Shown here piece by piece: positions 35,856 to 43,647 of a stretch of DNA of 64,000 bases. How positions within the stretch are numbered: the stretch's first letter is position 1; every line of letters starts with the position of its first letter. Source of the DNA: Erwinia sp050410775 (GTDB lineage Bacteria > Pseudomonadota > Gammaproteobacteria > Enterobacterales > Enterobacteriaceae); NCBI RefSeq assembly GCF_050410775.1, contig NZ_CP191229.1; one strand, 5' to 3'. The translations under genes and the position numbers were made by a program. Below the pieces are notes generated by a model, which worked only from the letters and a program-made list of their open reading frames with translations, searched no databases and was not told where the DNA came from.

Positions 35856-36660
35856 TTGTAAAATCATTAACCATTTCAGCCAGCATTTCATTAACCCGCA
35901 CAGGCTTAAAGCCAAACACGTTGTTACTGTCCTTTGTATCAATTATAGGAAAATAATCGGCCACATTATTTTTATGCCAGATGACTTCTGTTCCGGTTTT
36001 ATCTTCCAATATTGAGGCGATTTCTCCTGCCGGAAAGTTTTCACCAGAGGCTACATTATATACCCCTGTAATATCAAACTTAACACCAGCAACTATAGTA
36101 CGACAAACATCGCCGCAATAAACATAATCTTTACTATAATCAGGAGATACGTACATATTTATTACTTTATTTTTTATTGCATCACGGACAAGAGAGGGTA
36201 AAAATAATTTACTGTTAAATGCTTTACCATAGACGTTAGATGGCCTAAGGATGAGAAAAGGTTTACTTTGAGCTTTGATTATAGTTTCAGCTAGTAATTT
36301 AACCTGATTGAACAGAACCCGACTGTCCTGTGGATCCAACGTTAATGAAGCATCAGTTCGGGAGTGGTCATTATGAAGATAAACGCGCGTTGATGACAAA
36401 TAAATTATTTTTTCATATCTTGCAGTATTAATTATATTTCTGACTATATCTACATGTGAATAAATAACATCTTCAACTCTTTGGCAATCTCCAACGCCAC
36501 AGGTAATAATGACGATCCCAAGATTTTTTTGATTGAAATCTTTGATCTCCCAGTCTCCACGTTCAACGGTAAATTGCTCTTCTAAAAGCATCTCGTGTGC
36601 CGCTGAGCCAATAAAACCGCCCATACCAAAGAGGGTGATAATTTTATTTTCACTAGACAT
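35839..36660 (-). CDS. Extended-SDR NAD-dependent epimerase/dehydratase-like protein lacking the catalytic Tyr
   Basis: A 273-residue protein with the Rossmann motif FGMGGFIGSA (about 11-20), the catalytic Ser/Thr region IYLSSTRVYLHN, and LRPSNVYGKAFNSKLFL (substrate domain). Where YxxxK is expected it reads LFNQVKLLAE: Phe117 replaces the tyrosine and Lys121 is kept. It stands where rmlD would complete dTDP-L-rhamnose. It might be a 4-keto-reductase of changed chemistry (6-deoxytalose or another deoxysugar), or a non-catalytic partner. It is not recognisable as RmlD. Start ATG 36660; wzx starts inside its last codons. Confidence 0.7.
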   Translation of the reverse strand: MSSENKIITLFGMGGFIGSAAHEMLLEEQFTVERGDWEIKDFNQKNLGIVIITCGVGDCQRVEDVIYSHVDIVRNIINTARYEKIIYLSSTRVYLHNDHSRTDASLTLDPQDSRVLFNQVKLLAETIIKAQSKPFLILRPSNVYGKAFNSKLFLPSLVRDAIKNKVINMYVSPDYSKDYVYCGDVCRTIVAGVKFDITGVYNVASGENFPAGEIASILEDKTGTEVIWHKNNVADYFPIIDTKDSNNVFGFKPVRVNEMLAEMVNDFTNEFNN

Positions 36661-36719
36661 TAATCAATACTCTTTTGAATATTTATGACTGGATAACAAG
36701 CCAACTTAGCGATCAGGGT

Positions 36720-37598
36720 TTAATTATAATCTTTGATCATTTTCATTAAATACTTACCATAATCGTTCTTTATGAGAGGCTTTGCTAGCTTGCGAACCTG
36801 AGTCGCGTCAATAAATCCTTTGCGAAATGCAATTTCTTCCGGACAAGAAACTTTGAGTCCTTGCCTGGTTTCAAGCGTCTGTATAAATTTACCAGCTTCA
36901 ATCAAACTTTCATGCGTTCCTGTATCTAACCAGGCGTAACCTCTTCCCATTATAGCTACTGACAGATCGCCCCGCTCAAGGTAAATATTATTTATATCAG
37001 TTATTTCATACTCGCCCCGAGCTGAAGGTTTGAGCGATTTGGCGATTTCGATAACTTTATTATCATAAAAATAGAGCCCGGTCACCGCATAATTGCTTTT
37101 TGGCTTTTTAGGTTTTTCTTCCAGAGATAATGCTTTACCTTCTTTATCAAATTCTACGACGCCATAGCGTTCCGGATCGTTAACATGATAAGCAAATACG
37201 GTAGCGCCTTTTTCCTGGTTAACGGCATTATCTAACTCATGGGGCAAATCGTGCCCATAAAAAATATTATCCCCAAGAATTAAAGCAACGTTATCCTTTC
37301 CTATAAAATCTTCACCTATAATGAAAGCCTGAGCAAGGCCATCAGGTTTTTCTTGTACTTTATAGTGAAGAGATAGCCCCCACTGACTACCATCACCAAA
37401 GAGTTGTTCAAACCGTGGTGTATCTTGAGGGGTGCTAATAATAAGAATTTCTTTAATGCCGGCAAGCATTAATGTACTTAATGGATAATAAATCATGGGC
37501 TTATCATAAACAGGAAGTAACTGCTTGCTGACCGACATAGTTACGGGATAAAGTCGGGTTCCTGACCCACCAGCCAAAATAATTCCTTTGCGATTCAT
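36720..37598 (-). CDS. rfbA: Glucose-1-phosphate thymidylyltransferase (RmlA)
   Basis: A 292-residue nucleotidyltransferase: GIILAGGSGTRLYPVTMSVS, KQLLPVYDKPMIYYPLSTLM, ALILGDNIFYGHDLP, EEKPKKPKSNYAVTGLYFYD, GRGYAWLDTGTHESLIEAG. It makes dTDP-glucose. The ATG at 37598 is preferred to the one at 37613 because GGAG lies 9 bases before it and it gives the family's normal N-terminus MNRKGIILAGG. It follows rmlB by about 60 bases. Confidence 0.95.
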   Translation of the reverse strand: MNRKGIILAGGSGTRLYPVTMSVSKQLLPVYDKPMIYYPLSTLMLAGIKEILIISTPQDTPRFEQLFGDGSQWGLSLHYKVQEKPDGLAQAFIIGEDFIGKDNVALILGDNIFYGHDLPHELDNAVNQEKGATVFAYHVNDPERYGVVEFDKEGKALSLEEKPKKPKSNYAVTGLYFYDNKVIEIAKSLKPSARGEYEITDINNIYLERGDLSVAIMGRGYAWLDTGTHESLIEAGKFIQTLETRQGLKVSCPEEIAFRKGFIDATQVRKLAKPLIKNDYGKYLMKMIKDYN

Positions 37599-37656
37599 CT
37601 TTATATTCTCCATTTATAATCTATTTATTCTGTAAAGCGGCGTTTGGGCCGAGAGA

Positions 37657-38742
37657 TCAGCGATCCAGATAATTATTGTTAATCCAGTTTTGATAGGCCC
37701 CTGTTTTGACATTCTTTACCCACTCGTCATTCTTAAGGTACCATTCAACGGTTTTTTTTATGCCTGTTTCAAAACTTTCCAAAGGTGCCCAATCTAAATC
37801 CCGCTTTATTTTTTCGGCATTAATGGCATACCTTCTGTCATGCCCGGGCCGGTCTGCTATATAAGTAATCTGATCTTCATAACGACCTTGTAATTTAGGT
37901 TTAAGCCGATCCAAATGAGAGCAGATTTCCCTAACAACAGTAATATTGCTTTTTTCGTTATAACCACCAATATTGTAAGTATCCCCAATTTGCCCATCAG
38001 TCACCACTTTAAGAAGAGCTCGTGCGTGATCTTCGACGTACAGCCAGTCCCTGATTTGATCTCCCTTGCCATAAATGGGTATCGATTTACCTTCCAGTGC
38101 ATTGAGTATTACTAGTGGAATCAGCTTTTCAGGAAAGTGATATGGGCCATAATTATTTGAACAATTAGTAATGAGTATCGGTAAATTATATGTACGGTGC
38201 CATGCTCTTACGAGATGGTCACTTGCTGCCTTCGAGGCTGAATAAGGGCTGCTGGGTGCATAAGCGGTCTTTTCAGTAAACAAAGGTAGCTCTTCATCAT
38301 CAGGAACTTCATCTGGATGAGGAAGATCGCCATAAACTTCATCTGTCGAAATGTGGTGAAAGCGGAAATTATTTTTTAAATCTCCTTTAAGGGAATTGTG
38401 CCATTTTTTCGCTACTTCCAACAACGAATAGGTCCCCATTATATTTGTTTCAATAAAATCTGCTGGACCACTTATAGAACGGTCAACATGGCTTTCAGCA
38501 GCTAAATGCATTACGGCGTCAGGTTGGAATTTAGCAAATAGATCCCACATCTTTTCCCGGTCGCAAATATCTGTTTGACTAAAGGAATAGCGACTGTTTT
38601 TTGAAACTGAAAGGAGTGATTCGAGGTTCCCTGCATAAGTTAGTTTATCCACATTCAAGACATGATGCGACGTATCGCCTATTATATGTCTTATCAGGGC
38701 TGAACCGATGAATCCAGCTCCTCCAGTAATCAAAATTTTCAC
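37657..38742 (-). CDS. rfbB: dTDP-glucose 4,6-dehydratase (RmlB)
   Basis: A 361-residue extended SDR: ITGGAGFIGSALIRHII, HLAAESHVDRSISGPADFIE, STDEVYGDLPHPDEV (Asp-Glu of the dehydratase), YAPSSPYSASKAASDHLV (catalytic Tyr/Lys), TNCSNNYGPYHFPEKLIPL. It makes dTDP-4-keto-6-deoxyglucose and is the first gene of the O-antigen unit. A JUMPstart/ops element lies about 210 bases upstream. Confidence 0.96.
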   Translation of the reverse strand: MKILITGGAGFIGSALIRHIIGDTSHHVLNVDKLTYAGNLESLLSVSKNSRYSFSQTDICDREKMWDLFAKFQPDAVMHLAAESHVDRSISGPADFIETNIMGTYSLLEVAKKWHNSLKGDLKNNFRFHHISTDEVYGDLPHPDEVPDDEELPLFTEKTAYAPSSPYSASKAASDHLVRAWHRTYNLPILITNCSNNYGPYHFPEKLIPLVILNALEGKSIPIYGKGDQIRDWLYVEDHARALLKVVTDGQIGDTYNIGGYNEKSNITVVREICSHLDRLKPKLQGRYEDQITYIADRPGHDRRYAINAEKIKRDLDWAPLESFETGIKKTVEWYLKNDEWVKNVKTGAYQNWINNNYLDR

Positions 38743-39171
38743 TTATTGACCTCGAGTAATTAATTCAGCCCCAGTACAGAACAACAGGACATCATTTGTC
38801 ATGATCTTTTAACTGTTTCCGACTGAAAATCGATAAGATTGGGGCGCGCTCAGCTTTTTTTAAGCTTGTAAGCGACACCATAGCTGTTTGTCTTCTACAC
38901 GCAAAAAGTCTACGGAATGCGATCGCTGGTAAGAATGTCATCATTTTAGCCACGCTACCGCCCCTGGCTATCGTTACCAGTTACGGGTAAGCATTTATGC
39001 TATTTTGTCCAAAAACCTTAAAGGCTTAGATGGTCTTGATGACTATACCTAACGGCAGGAAATGATAGCAAAATCTGAACTGATTCTCATGCTGACCCGC
39101 CGTAATTCACCGTTTTAAGGCAATTTTTTATCTGAATCCTTTTGATGCTCACATTTCACCCACCCCCCAAA
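38743..39171. promoter_or_regulatory. Leader and promoter region of the O-antigen operon
   Basis: This 430-base non-coding interval lies between the galE terminator and rmlB. It holds the JUMPstart element and must contain the operon promoter, upstream of the JUMPstart at about 38990-39170. I could not fix -35/-10 boxes with confidence. Confidence 0.55.
38951..38985 (-). promoter_or_regulatory. JUMPstart/ops element of the O-antigen operon
   Basis: The minus strand reads ...CCAGGGGCGGTAGCGTG, matching the JUMPstart consensus core. The ops sequence GGCGGTAGCGT is at 38952-38962. RNA polymerase pauses at ops and recruits RfaH, which allows transcription through long surface-polysaccharide operons. 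Confidence 0.9.
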
Positions 39172-39198
39172 ACTAAAAAACTCCCTCACGGGAGTTTG
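39172..39198 (-). terminator. Terminator downstream of galE
   Basis: AAACTCCC-GTGA-GGGAGTTTTTTAGTTTT on the minus strand, 18 bases after the galE stop codon. It insulates galF-galE from the O-antigen promoter. Confidence 0.88.
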
Positions 39199-39215
39199 AT
39201 AGTAAAGCAGGAGCG

Positions 39216-40229
39216 TTAACGATACCCGTTCGGGTTCTTGCTCTGCCAGTTCCAGGTATCCCGCATCATCTCATCGATGCCGCGGGAGACGCGCCAGTTC
39301 AGCTCTTTGTCCGCCAGTGAGGCGTCGGCCCAGAACGCAGCGAGATCGCCATCACGGCGCGGAGAGATCTGGTAGGGGATATCTTTACCAGCCGCTTTCT
39401 CAAACGCCTTTACCATCTCCAGCACGGAATAGCCTACGCCCGCCCCCAGGTTATAGGCTTTATAGCCGGTGATGGCGTCAATGTGATCCAGCGCCTTGAG
39501 ATGCCCTTCAGCCAGATCCATGACGTGGATATAGTCACGCTCGCCGGTGCCATCTTTGGTTGGGTAATCACCACCAAAGATACCGAGCTTCTCCAGACGG
39601 CCAATCGCCACCTGCGCAATATAAGGCAGCAGGTTATTAGGGATACCGTTAGGATCTTCACCAATCTCACCTGATTCGTGCGCCCCAACCGGATTGAAGT
39701 AACGCAGCGCGATAGCCTTGAACTCCGGGTTCGCTTTCGCGTAATCACGCAGGATAAATTCAACCATCAGTTTCGAGGTGCCATAAGGGCTGGTCGTCCC
39801 GCCGATAGGCGTGGTTTCCACATAAGGCACCGGCGCATCAGCACCATACACCGTCGCGGATGAACTAAAGATAAACTGATTGACGCCGGCGGCGCGCATC
39901 TCTTCCAGCAGCACCAGCGTACCGGTAACGTTATTCTGATAGTAAGCCAGTGGAATACGGGTCGACTCCCCTACCGCCTTCAGGCCGGCGAAGTGAATGA
40001 CCGCTGAAATATCATGCTGCGTGAAAAGATCGCGCAGGCAGGCACGATCCAGGATGTCGCCTTCGCAGAAGGTGGCCGTTTTACCTGTCAGTTTCTCTAC
40101 CCGGCTGAGGGATTCCCGTGAAGCGTTACTCAGGTTATCCAGTACCACAACGTCGTCGCCGCGCTCAAGCAGCGTCAGCACCGTGTGAGAGCCGATGTAG
40201 CCCGCTCCGCCCGTAACTAAAATAGCCAT
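39216..40229 (-). CDS. galE: UDP-glucose 4-epimerase (GalE)
   Basis: A 337-residue extended SDR: LVTGGAGYIGSHTVLTLLE, VIHFAGLKAVGEST, FSSSATVYG, SPYGTSKLMVEFIL (catalytic Tyr/Lys), YFNPVGAHESG. It interconverts UDP-glucose and UDP-galactose. Galactose is the main sugar of amylovoran and stewartan, and amsG would use UDP-galactose as the priming donor. The gene lies 50 bases downstream of galF, with AAGGAG before its ATG. Confidence 0.96.
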   Translation of the reverse strand: MAILVTGGAGYIGSHTVLTLLERGDDVVVLDNLSNASRESLSRVEKLTGKTATFCEGDILDRACLRDLFTQHDISAVIHFAGLKAVGESTRIPLAYYQNNVTGTLVLLEEMRAAGVNQFIFSSSATVYGADAPVPYVETTPIGGTTSPYGTSKLMVEFILRDYAKANPEFKAIALRYFNPVGAHESGEIGEDPNGIPNNLLPYIAQVAIGRLEKLGIFGGDYPTKDGTGERDYIHVMDLAEGHLKALDHIDAITGYKAYNLGAGVGYSVLEMVKAFEKAAGKDIPYQISPRRDGDLAAFWADASLADKELNWRVSRGIDEMMRDTWNWQSKNPNGYR

Positions 40230-40280
40230 GTTGACTCCTTGCTACCACGCGCAGCGGCGCGGCCATGATCGAATGACAGA

Positions 40281-41177
40281 TTATTTTGCCAGGATGGTTT
40301 TGATCGCATCGCGGAATTCGCGGCCCTGGGCATTGTTACGCAGTCCCCAGGAAACGAACGCTTTCATATACCCCAGCTTGCGTCCACAGTCAAAGCTGGC
40401 GCCGGAGATCTGGTGCGCATCGACCGGCTGTTTTTTCGCCAGGCTCGCAATAGCATCGGTCAACTGATAGCGGCCCCATGCGCCCGGCTCCAGATTTTCC
40501 AGCTCTGTCCAGATATCCGCAGAGAGCACATAGCGTCCCACGGCAGCGAGGTCAGAATCAAGCGTCTGTGGATTTTCAGGTTTTTCCACGAAGTCGACAA
40601 TCTCACTAATCTGACCTGGATTATCCATCACTTCACGAGTTTTGATCACCGAGTATTCACTCAGGTCGGCCTCTGGCATATGGTGAGCCAGTACCTGGCT
40701 GCGGCCAGTTTCTTCAAAGCGGGCCACCATCGCGGCAAGGTTATAGCGCAGCGGATCGGCGGTTGAGTCATCCAGCAGCACATCCGGCAGCAGGACCACA
40801 AAAGCTTCATCGTGCAGCATCGGGCGTGCACAGAGGATGGAGTCAGCCAGGCCCAGCGGCTGCGGCTGGCGAACGTTCATAATAGTCACGCCCGGCGGAC
40901 AAATTGACTGAACTTCACTTAGCAGTGAACGCTTAACGCGCGCTTCCAGCAGCGCTTCCAGTTCATACGAGGTATCGAAGTGGTTTTCAACGGCGTTTTT
41001 GGAAGCATGAGTGACCAGAACAATTTCCTTGATACCTGCCGCCACGCATTCGTCGATGATGTACTGAATCATCGGCTTATCCACAACAGGCAGCATCTCT
41101 TTAGGAATGGCTTTTGTAGCAGGGAGCATGTGCATACCCAGACCCGCAACGGGGATAACTGCTTTAAGCTTGGTCAT
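40281..41177 (-). CDS. galF: UTP-glucose-1-phosphate uridylyltransferase family protein GalF
   Basis: A 298-residue protein close to GalU/GalF. VIPVAGLGMHMLPATKAIPK has the GalF-type MHMLP in place of GalU's TRMLP, which separates the two. Other marks are KEMLPVVDKPMIQYIIDE and CPPGVTIMNVRQPQPLGLAD. GalF has low activity alone and modulates UDP-glucose supply for surface polysaccharides. Start 41177 (MTKLKAV) matches E. coli and has a GGAA 7 bases upstream. It marks the usual border between the exopolysaccharide and O-antigen clusters. Confidence 0.93.
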   Translation of the reverse strand: MTKLKAVIPVAGLGMHMLPATKAIPKEMLPVVDKPMIQYIIDECVAAGIKEIVLVTHASKNAVENHFDTSYELEALLEARVKRSLLSEVQSICPPGVTIMNVRQPQPLGLADSILCARPMLHDEAFVVLLPDVLLDDSTADPLRYNLAAMVARFEETGRSQVLAHHMPEADLSEYSVIKTREVMDNPGQISEIVDFVEKPENPQTLDSDLAAVGRYVLSADIWTELENLEPGAWGRYQLTDAIASLAKKQPVDAHQISGASFDCGRKLGYMKAFVSWGLRNNAQGREFRDAIKTILAK

Positions 41178-41410
41178 ATTTTTTCCATCTAAATGAAGTA
41201 ATAAGCGTTCCACGATTATGCATTAAAGAAATGATTAGCAAGTATAATCTTAATCTGAAAATCCGCCGTTGATGCCCCTTAATTACCCGCTATGCCCACC
41301 AGTCGCATTGTCTTAAAATGACACGCTGGAATTAATATCTGCTAATAAATGTCGACGTTTTGCCGCCTGAATCTATCCGGTTTTATCGCCTCAGACAGTC
41401 AACAGGTCAA

Positions 41411-41442
41411 AATAAAAAAAGGCAACCGCCTGCGCGGTTACC
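41411..41442 (-). terminator. Strong terminator at the end of the exopolysaccharide operon
   Basis: On the minus strand GGTAACCGC-GCAG-GCGGTTGCC (one G-U pair) is followed by TTTTTTATTTT. It separates the ams operon from galF. Confidence 0.8.
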
Positions 41443-41637
41443 TTTTGTTTCGCCTTGATTTTTACGTCCAGAGCTAACGACTGTAGCACCCGGTCATAAT
41501 ATAAAGATTATCCTGGCTGACAACCCGCATAATACTGCCCCGCCCGCGACTGACTACCTTGCATAAGGTATAAAGACAATGCCTGTCACCACGTTAATGA
41601 AGTATGGATGCGGGAAGACAGAATCAGCGCACGCTAA

Positions 41638-41669
41638 ATGAAAAGAAAGGCCAACAGCTTGATGGCCCT
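41638..41669 (-). terminator. Possible first terminator behind amsK
   Basis: GGGCCA-TCAAGCTGT-TGGCCTTTCTTTTC on the minus strand, about 105 bases after the amsK stop. The stem is short (5-6 pairs) and the T-run is interrupted, so it is weaker than the one at 41411-41442. Confidence 0.45.
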
Positions 41670-41775
41670 TTGCATTTTCACCCGCAGAATCCTGCGTTTG
41701 GTGTTAATAAAGCGCGCCGGGTATTACATCCGCGCCCCTGCACCAAACAGCCATGCAGCCTGCTTTTTGCACCTT

Positions 41776-42999
41776 TTACGCCAGCTGCTCCAGAATTCTC
41801 GCCAGTTCACGATAGGCGATATGCTGATTGAATTCCGTCTCCACTTTCCTTCTGGCGGCATGCACTACGGGCGCAACGTCCACTTCGCTATTGGCAAGCT
41901 TAAGCAGGATCTCACTCAGTGCTTTCGCATCCCCTTCCGGCGCCAGCCAGCCTGAGACATTGTTTTCAATCAGCTCAGGGATACCGCTGTGATCGCTCGA
42001 CACCACGGGCAACCCCACCGCCATCGCTTCCATCAGCGCAACGGGGATCCCCTCCATATCACCATCGGCGGCGGTTAAAGAAGGTAACAGGAAAATGTCC
42101 GCTTCATCGAGATAGCGTTTTATCTCTTCCTGCGGCTTAAAGCCCACCATTTTCACATTCCCTTCCAGCTCCCAGGTACGGATGTCTTCCTTGAGCTTCC
42201 CTTCGAGATCGCCATCTCCGATAATGGTGTATTCAAAATTTGCGCCCCGATCCCTGAGGTATTTGCAGGCCTCAACGGCGATGTTAAGACCTTTTTTCTC
42301 GGTGAGGCGCGCTACGGTCAGGATACGCAGCGGTGAGTGAAGAGACTCACGCGCTTTGAAATTGAATTTTTCAGGTTCAATACCCATCCGGGTAACCTGA
42401 ATTTTTTCTGGCGGACAGCCCATGGTAATCAGCTTATTTTTCCATAGATTGCTGATGGGCAGCAGCAGTTCGCTCTGGCGGAAGAGATTCTGATAGTCCT
42501 GCTTGTGCTCTTCCAGGATATGCCGGCGTGAAATATCAGCACCGTGGAACACGGTGACCTGCTTGCCGCGCAGCACGTTAAGCTCACGAAGCTTATTCGC
42601 CAGCGCGCCTGCATATCCAAAGTGCACCAGGAAGACATCCGCAGTAATGGTTTCTTTAGCATGAGCGACAATCGCCGGCAGCAGCAGCTTAATCGATTGT
42701 GCGCCATAGCGGCCTACGTTAAGGGATTTAAACGTAGCCGGCTTGAAAATTTTTGGCAGGACAATCTGCAACCGCTGCTTCAGCTTTTCCGTACTGGTAT
42801 CTTTATCTTCCGGCAGAAGATAGCGGATCTTATCGGCCAGGTTATAACGATCAAAGGCACCATGCCGGTTCACCAGATCGCCTGGAAAGACCGAAATAAT
42901 GTCCACGTCATAACCGCTGTCAATAAAATGGGTGACCTGATTGAGCACGAAGGTCTCTGACGAGACCGGAAATCGCATTGTGAAAAAAGTTAGTTTCAT
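41776..42999 (-). CDS. amsK: Exopolysaccharide glycosyltransferase AmsK/WceK (GT4)
   Basis: A 407-residue GT-B enzyme: MKLTFFTMRFPVSSETFVLN, VTVFHGADISRRHI, LRILTVARLTEKKGLNIAVE, the acid-binding region FLLPSLTAADGDMEGIPVAL and MEAMAVGLPVVSSDHSGIPE. In the amylovoran and stewartan pathways this enzyme adds one of the later side-chain or main-chain sugars to the lipid-linked repeat unit. Its start lies 9 bases after the end of the amsJ remnant, preserving the original operon order. Confidence 0.88.
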   Translation of the reverse strand: MKLTFFTMRFPVSSETFVLNQVTHFIDSGYDVDIISVFPGDLVNRHGAFDRYNLADKIRYLLPEDKDTSTEKLKQRLQIVLPKIFKPATFKSLNVGRYGAQSIKLLLPAIVAHAKETITADVFLVHFGYAGALANKLRELNVLRGKQVTVFHGADISRRHILEEHKQDYQNLFRQSELLLPISNLWKNKLITMGCPPEKIQVTRMGIEPEKFNFKARESLHSPLRILTVARLTEKKGLNIAVEACKYLRDRGANFEYTIIGDGDLEGKLKEDIRTWELEGNVKMVGFKPQEEIKRYLDEADIFLLPSLTAADGDMEGIPVALMEAMAVGLPVVSSDHSGIPELIENNVSGWLAPEGDAKALSEILLKLANSEVDVAPVVHAARRKVETEFNQHIAYRELARILEQLA

Positions 43000-43008
43000 C
43001 GATTCACC

Positions 43009-43245
43009 CTAAAACTCTGACAACGTCTTAGGTAATTTTGTTACCCAGGACTCGTTCCTTTTCAACCGCAAGACCGACCTGCGCTTCATCGCCTTGTCGT
43101 TATCCAGAACGAACCATCCTCCGTTCTGGATAACAGCGCCATACTGCTGAAGCTTGTTGGTAAAATCCTGCAAATAATTTGGTACAGCGAAAGCCTTCAA
43201 TAGCCCGCGACCGCTGCCCTCTCTGTTTCTGGCCTCAGACAGTGC
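43009..43245 (-). pseudogene. amsJ: C-terminal remnant of amsJ (polysaccharide pyruvyl transferase)
   Basis: An open stretch of about 78 codons (ALSEARNREGSGRG, FAVPNYLQDFTNKLQQYG, WFVLDNDKAMKRRSVL) runs from just after a TAA to the stop at 43009, with no ATG start. It sits directly upstream of amsK, exactly where AmsJ ends in amylovoran and stewartan operons. The matching N-terminal piece lies just upstream at 43259-43489, in another frame. The AmsJ assignment is from position plus the recognisable N-terminal half. Confidence 0.6.
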
Positions 43246-43258
43246 TTAACTGTATCCA

Positions 43259-43489
43259 TCAACCGGCTCTTATTTTCGTGTTCAGATAGCATTCTTCCGG
43301 CATGATTTCCCGCTGGAACAGATACCCAGAACAGGTGGGAGAGCAGCTGATAACCTCTTTTTCCAGATCTTTTCTTGCGGGGTTAAGCGGACGAAGAATC
43401 CTTCTTACCATGGCGCCCTCACCCTGATTTCCCCAGATTTTTTTGCCAACCAGTAAAATCGCCCTGGGTCCCGCAAGTTTTTTTGTAAT
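43259..43489 (-). pseudogene. amsJ: N-terminal remnant of amsJ (polysaccharide pyruvyl transferase)
   Basis: Read on the minus strand from 43489 the frame gives ITKKLAGPRAILLVGKKIWG then NQGEGAMVRRILRPL, continuing to a TGA at 43259. The ILLVG...GNQGEGAM pattern is the conserved start of polysaccharide pyruvyl transferases (beta strand, then N-x-G-D/E-x-A). No in-frame start codon precedes it. The only nearby ATG (43499) is in another frame and stops after two codons, so the 5' end is also frameshifted. About 80 of the several hundred residues expected remain, and the middle of the gene is deleted. Confidence 0.6.
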
Positions 43490-43647
43490 TTTACAACATA
43501 TTATTAACTACGCCGGCTAAATTATTAAGAGTAATTATCCTAAAAATCAAGCGAGTACTCATTCTGATGTGGTGCAGTACGAGGTGACGCAACGTGATAT
43601 AAGATGACATTATGATGATGCGCCGGACATTACACCCGGCGACGGGA

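Larger units (their letters stand above)
41178..41775. other. Intergenic interval between amsK and galF, where amsL/wzx would be expected
   Basis: Nearly 600 bases with no gene. In amylovoran and stewartan clusters a Wzx flippase gene (amsL) lies between amsK and galF. Here only two hairpins and the galF promoter region are seen, and I find no recognisable flippase fragment. Confidence 0.6.

Noticed and set aside
40281..41177. Annotating this gene as galU
   Set aside because: The MHMLPATK signature and the position beside galE and the O-antigen locus are those of GalF.
41650..41730. A short frame (KRRILRVKMQRAIKLLAFLF) as a remnant of the missing flippase amsL
   Set aside because: Too short and not specific; it overlaps a terminator-like hairpin. 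No link to Wzx can be claimed.
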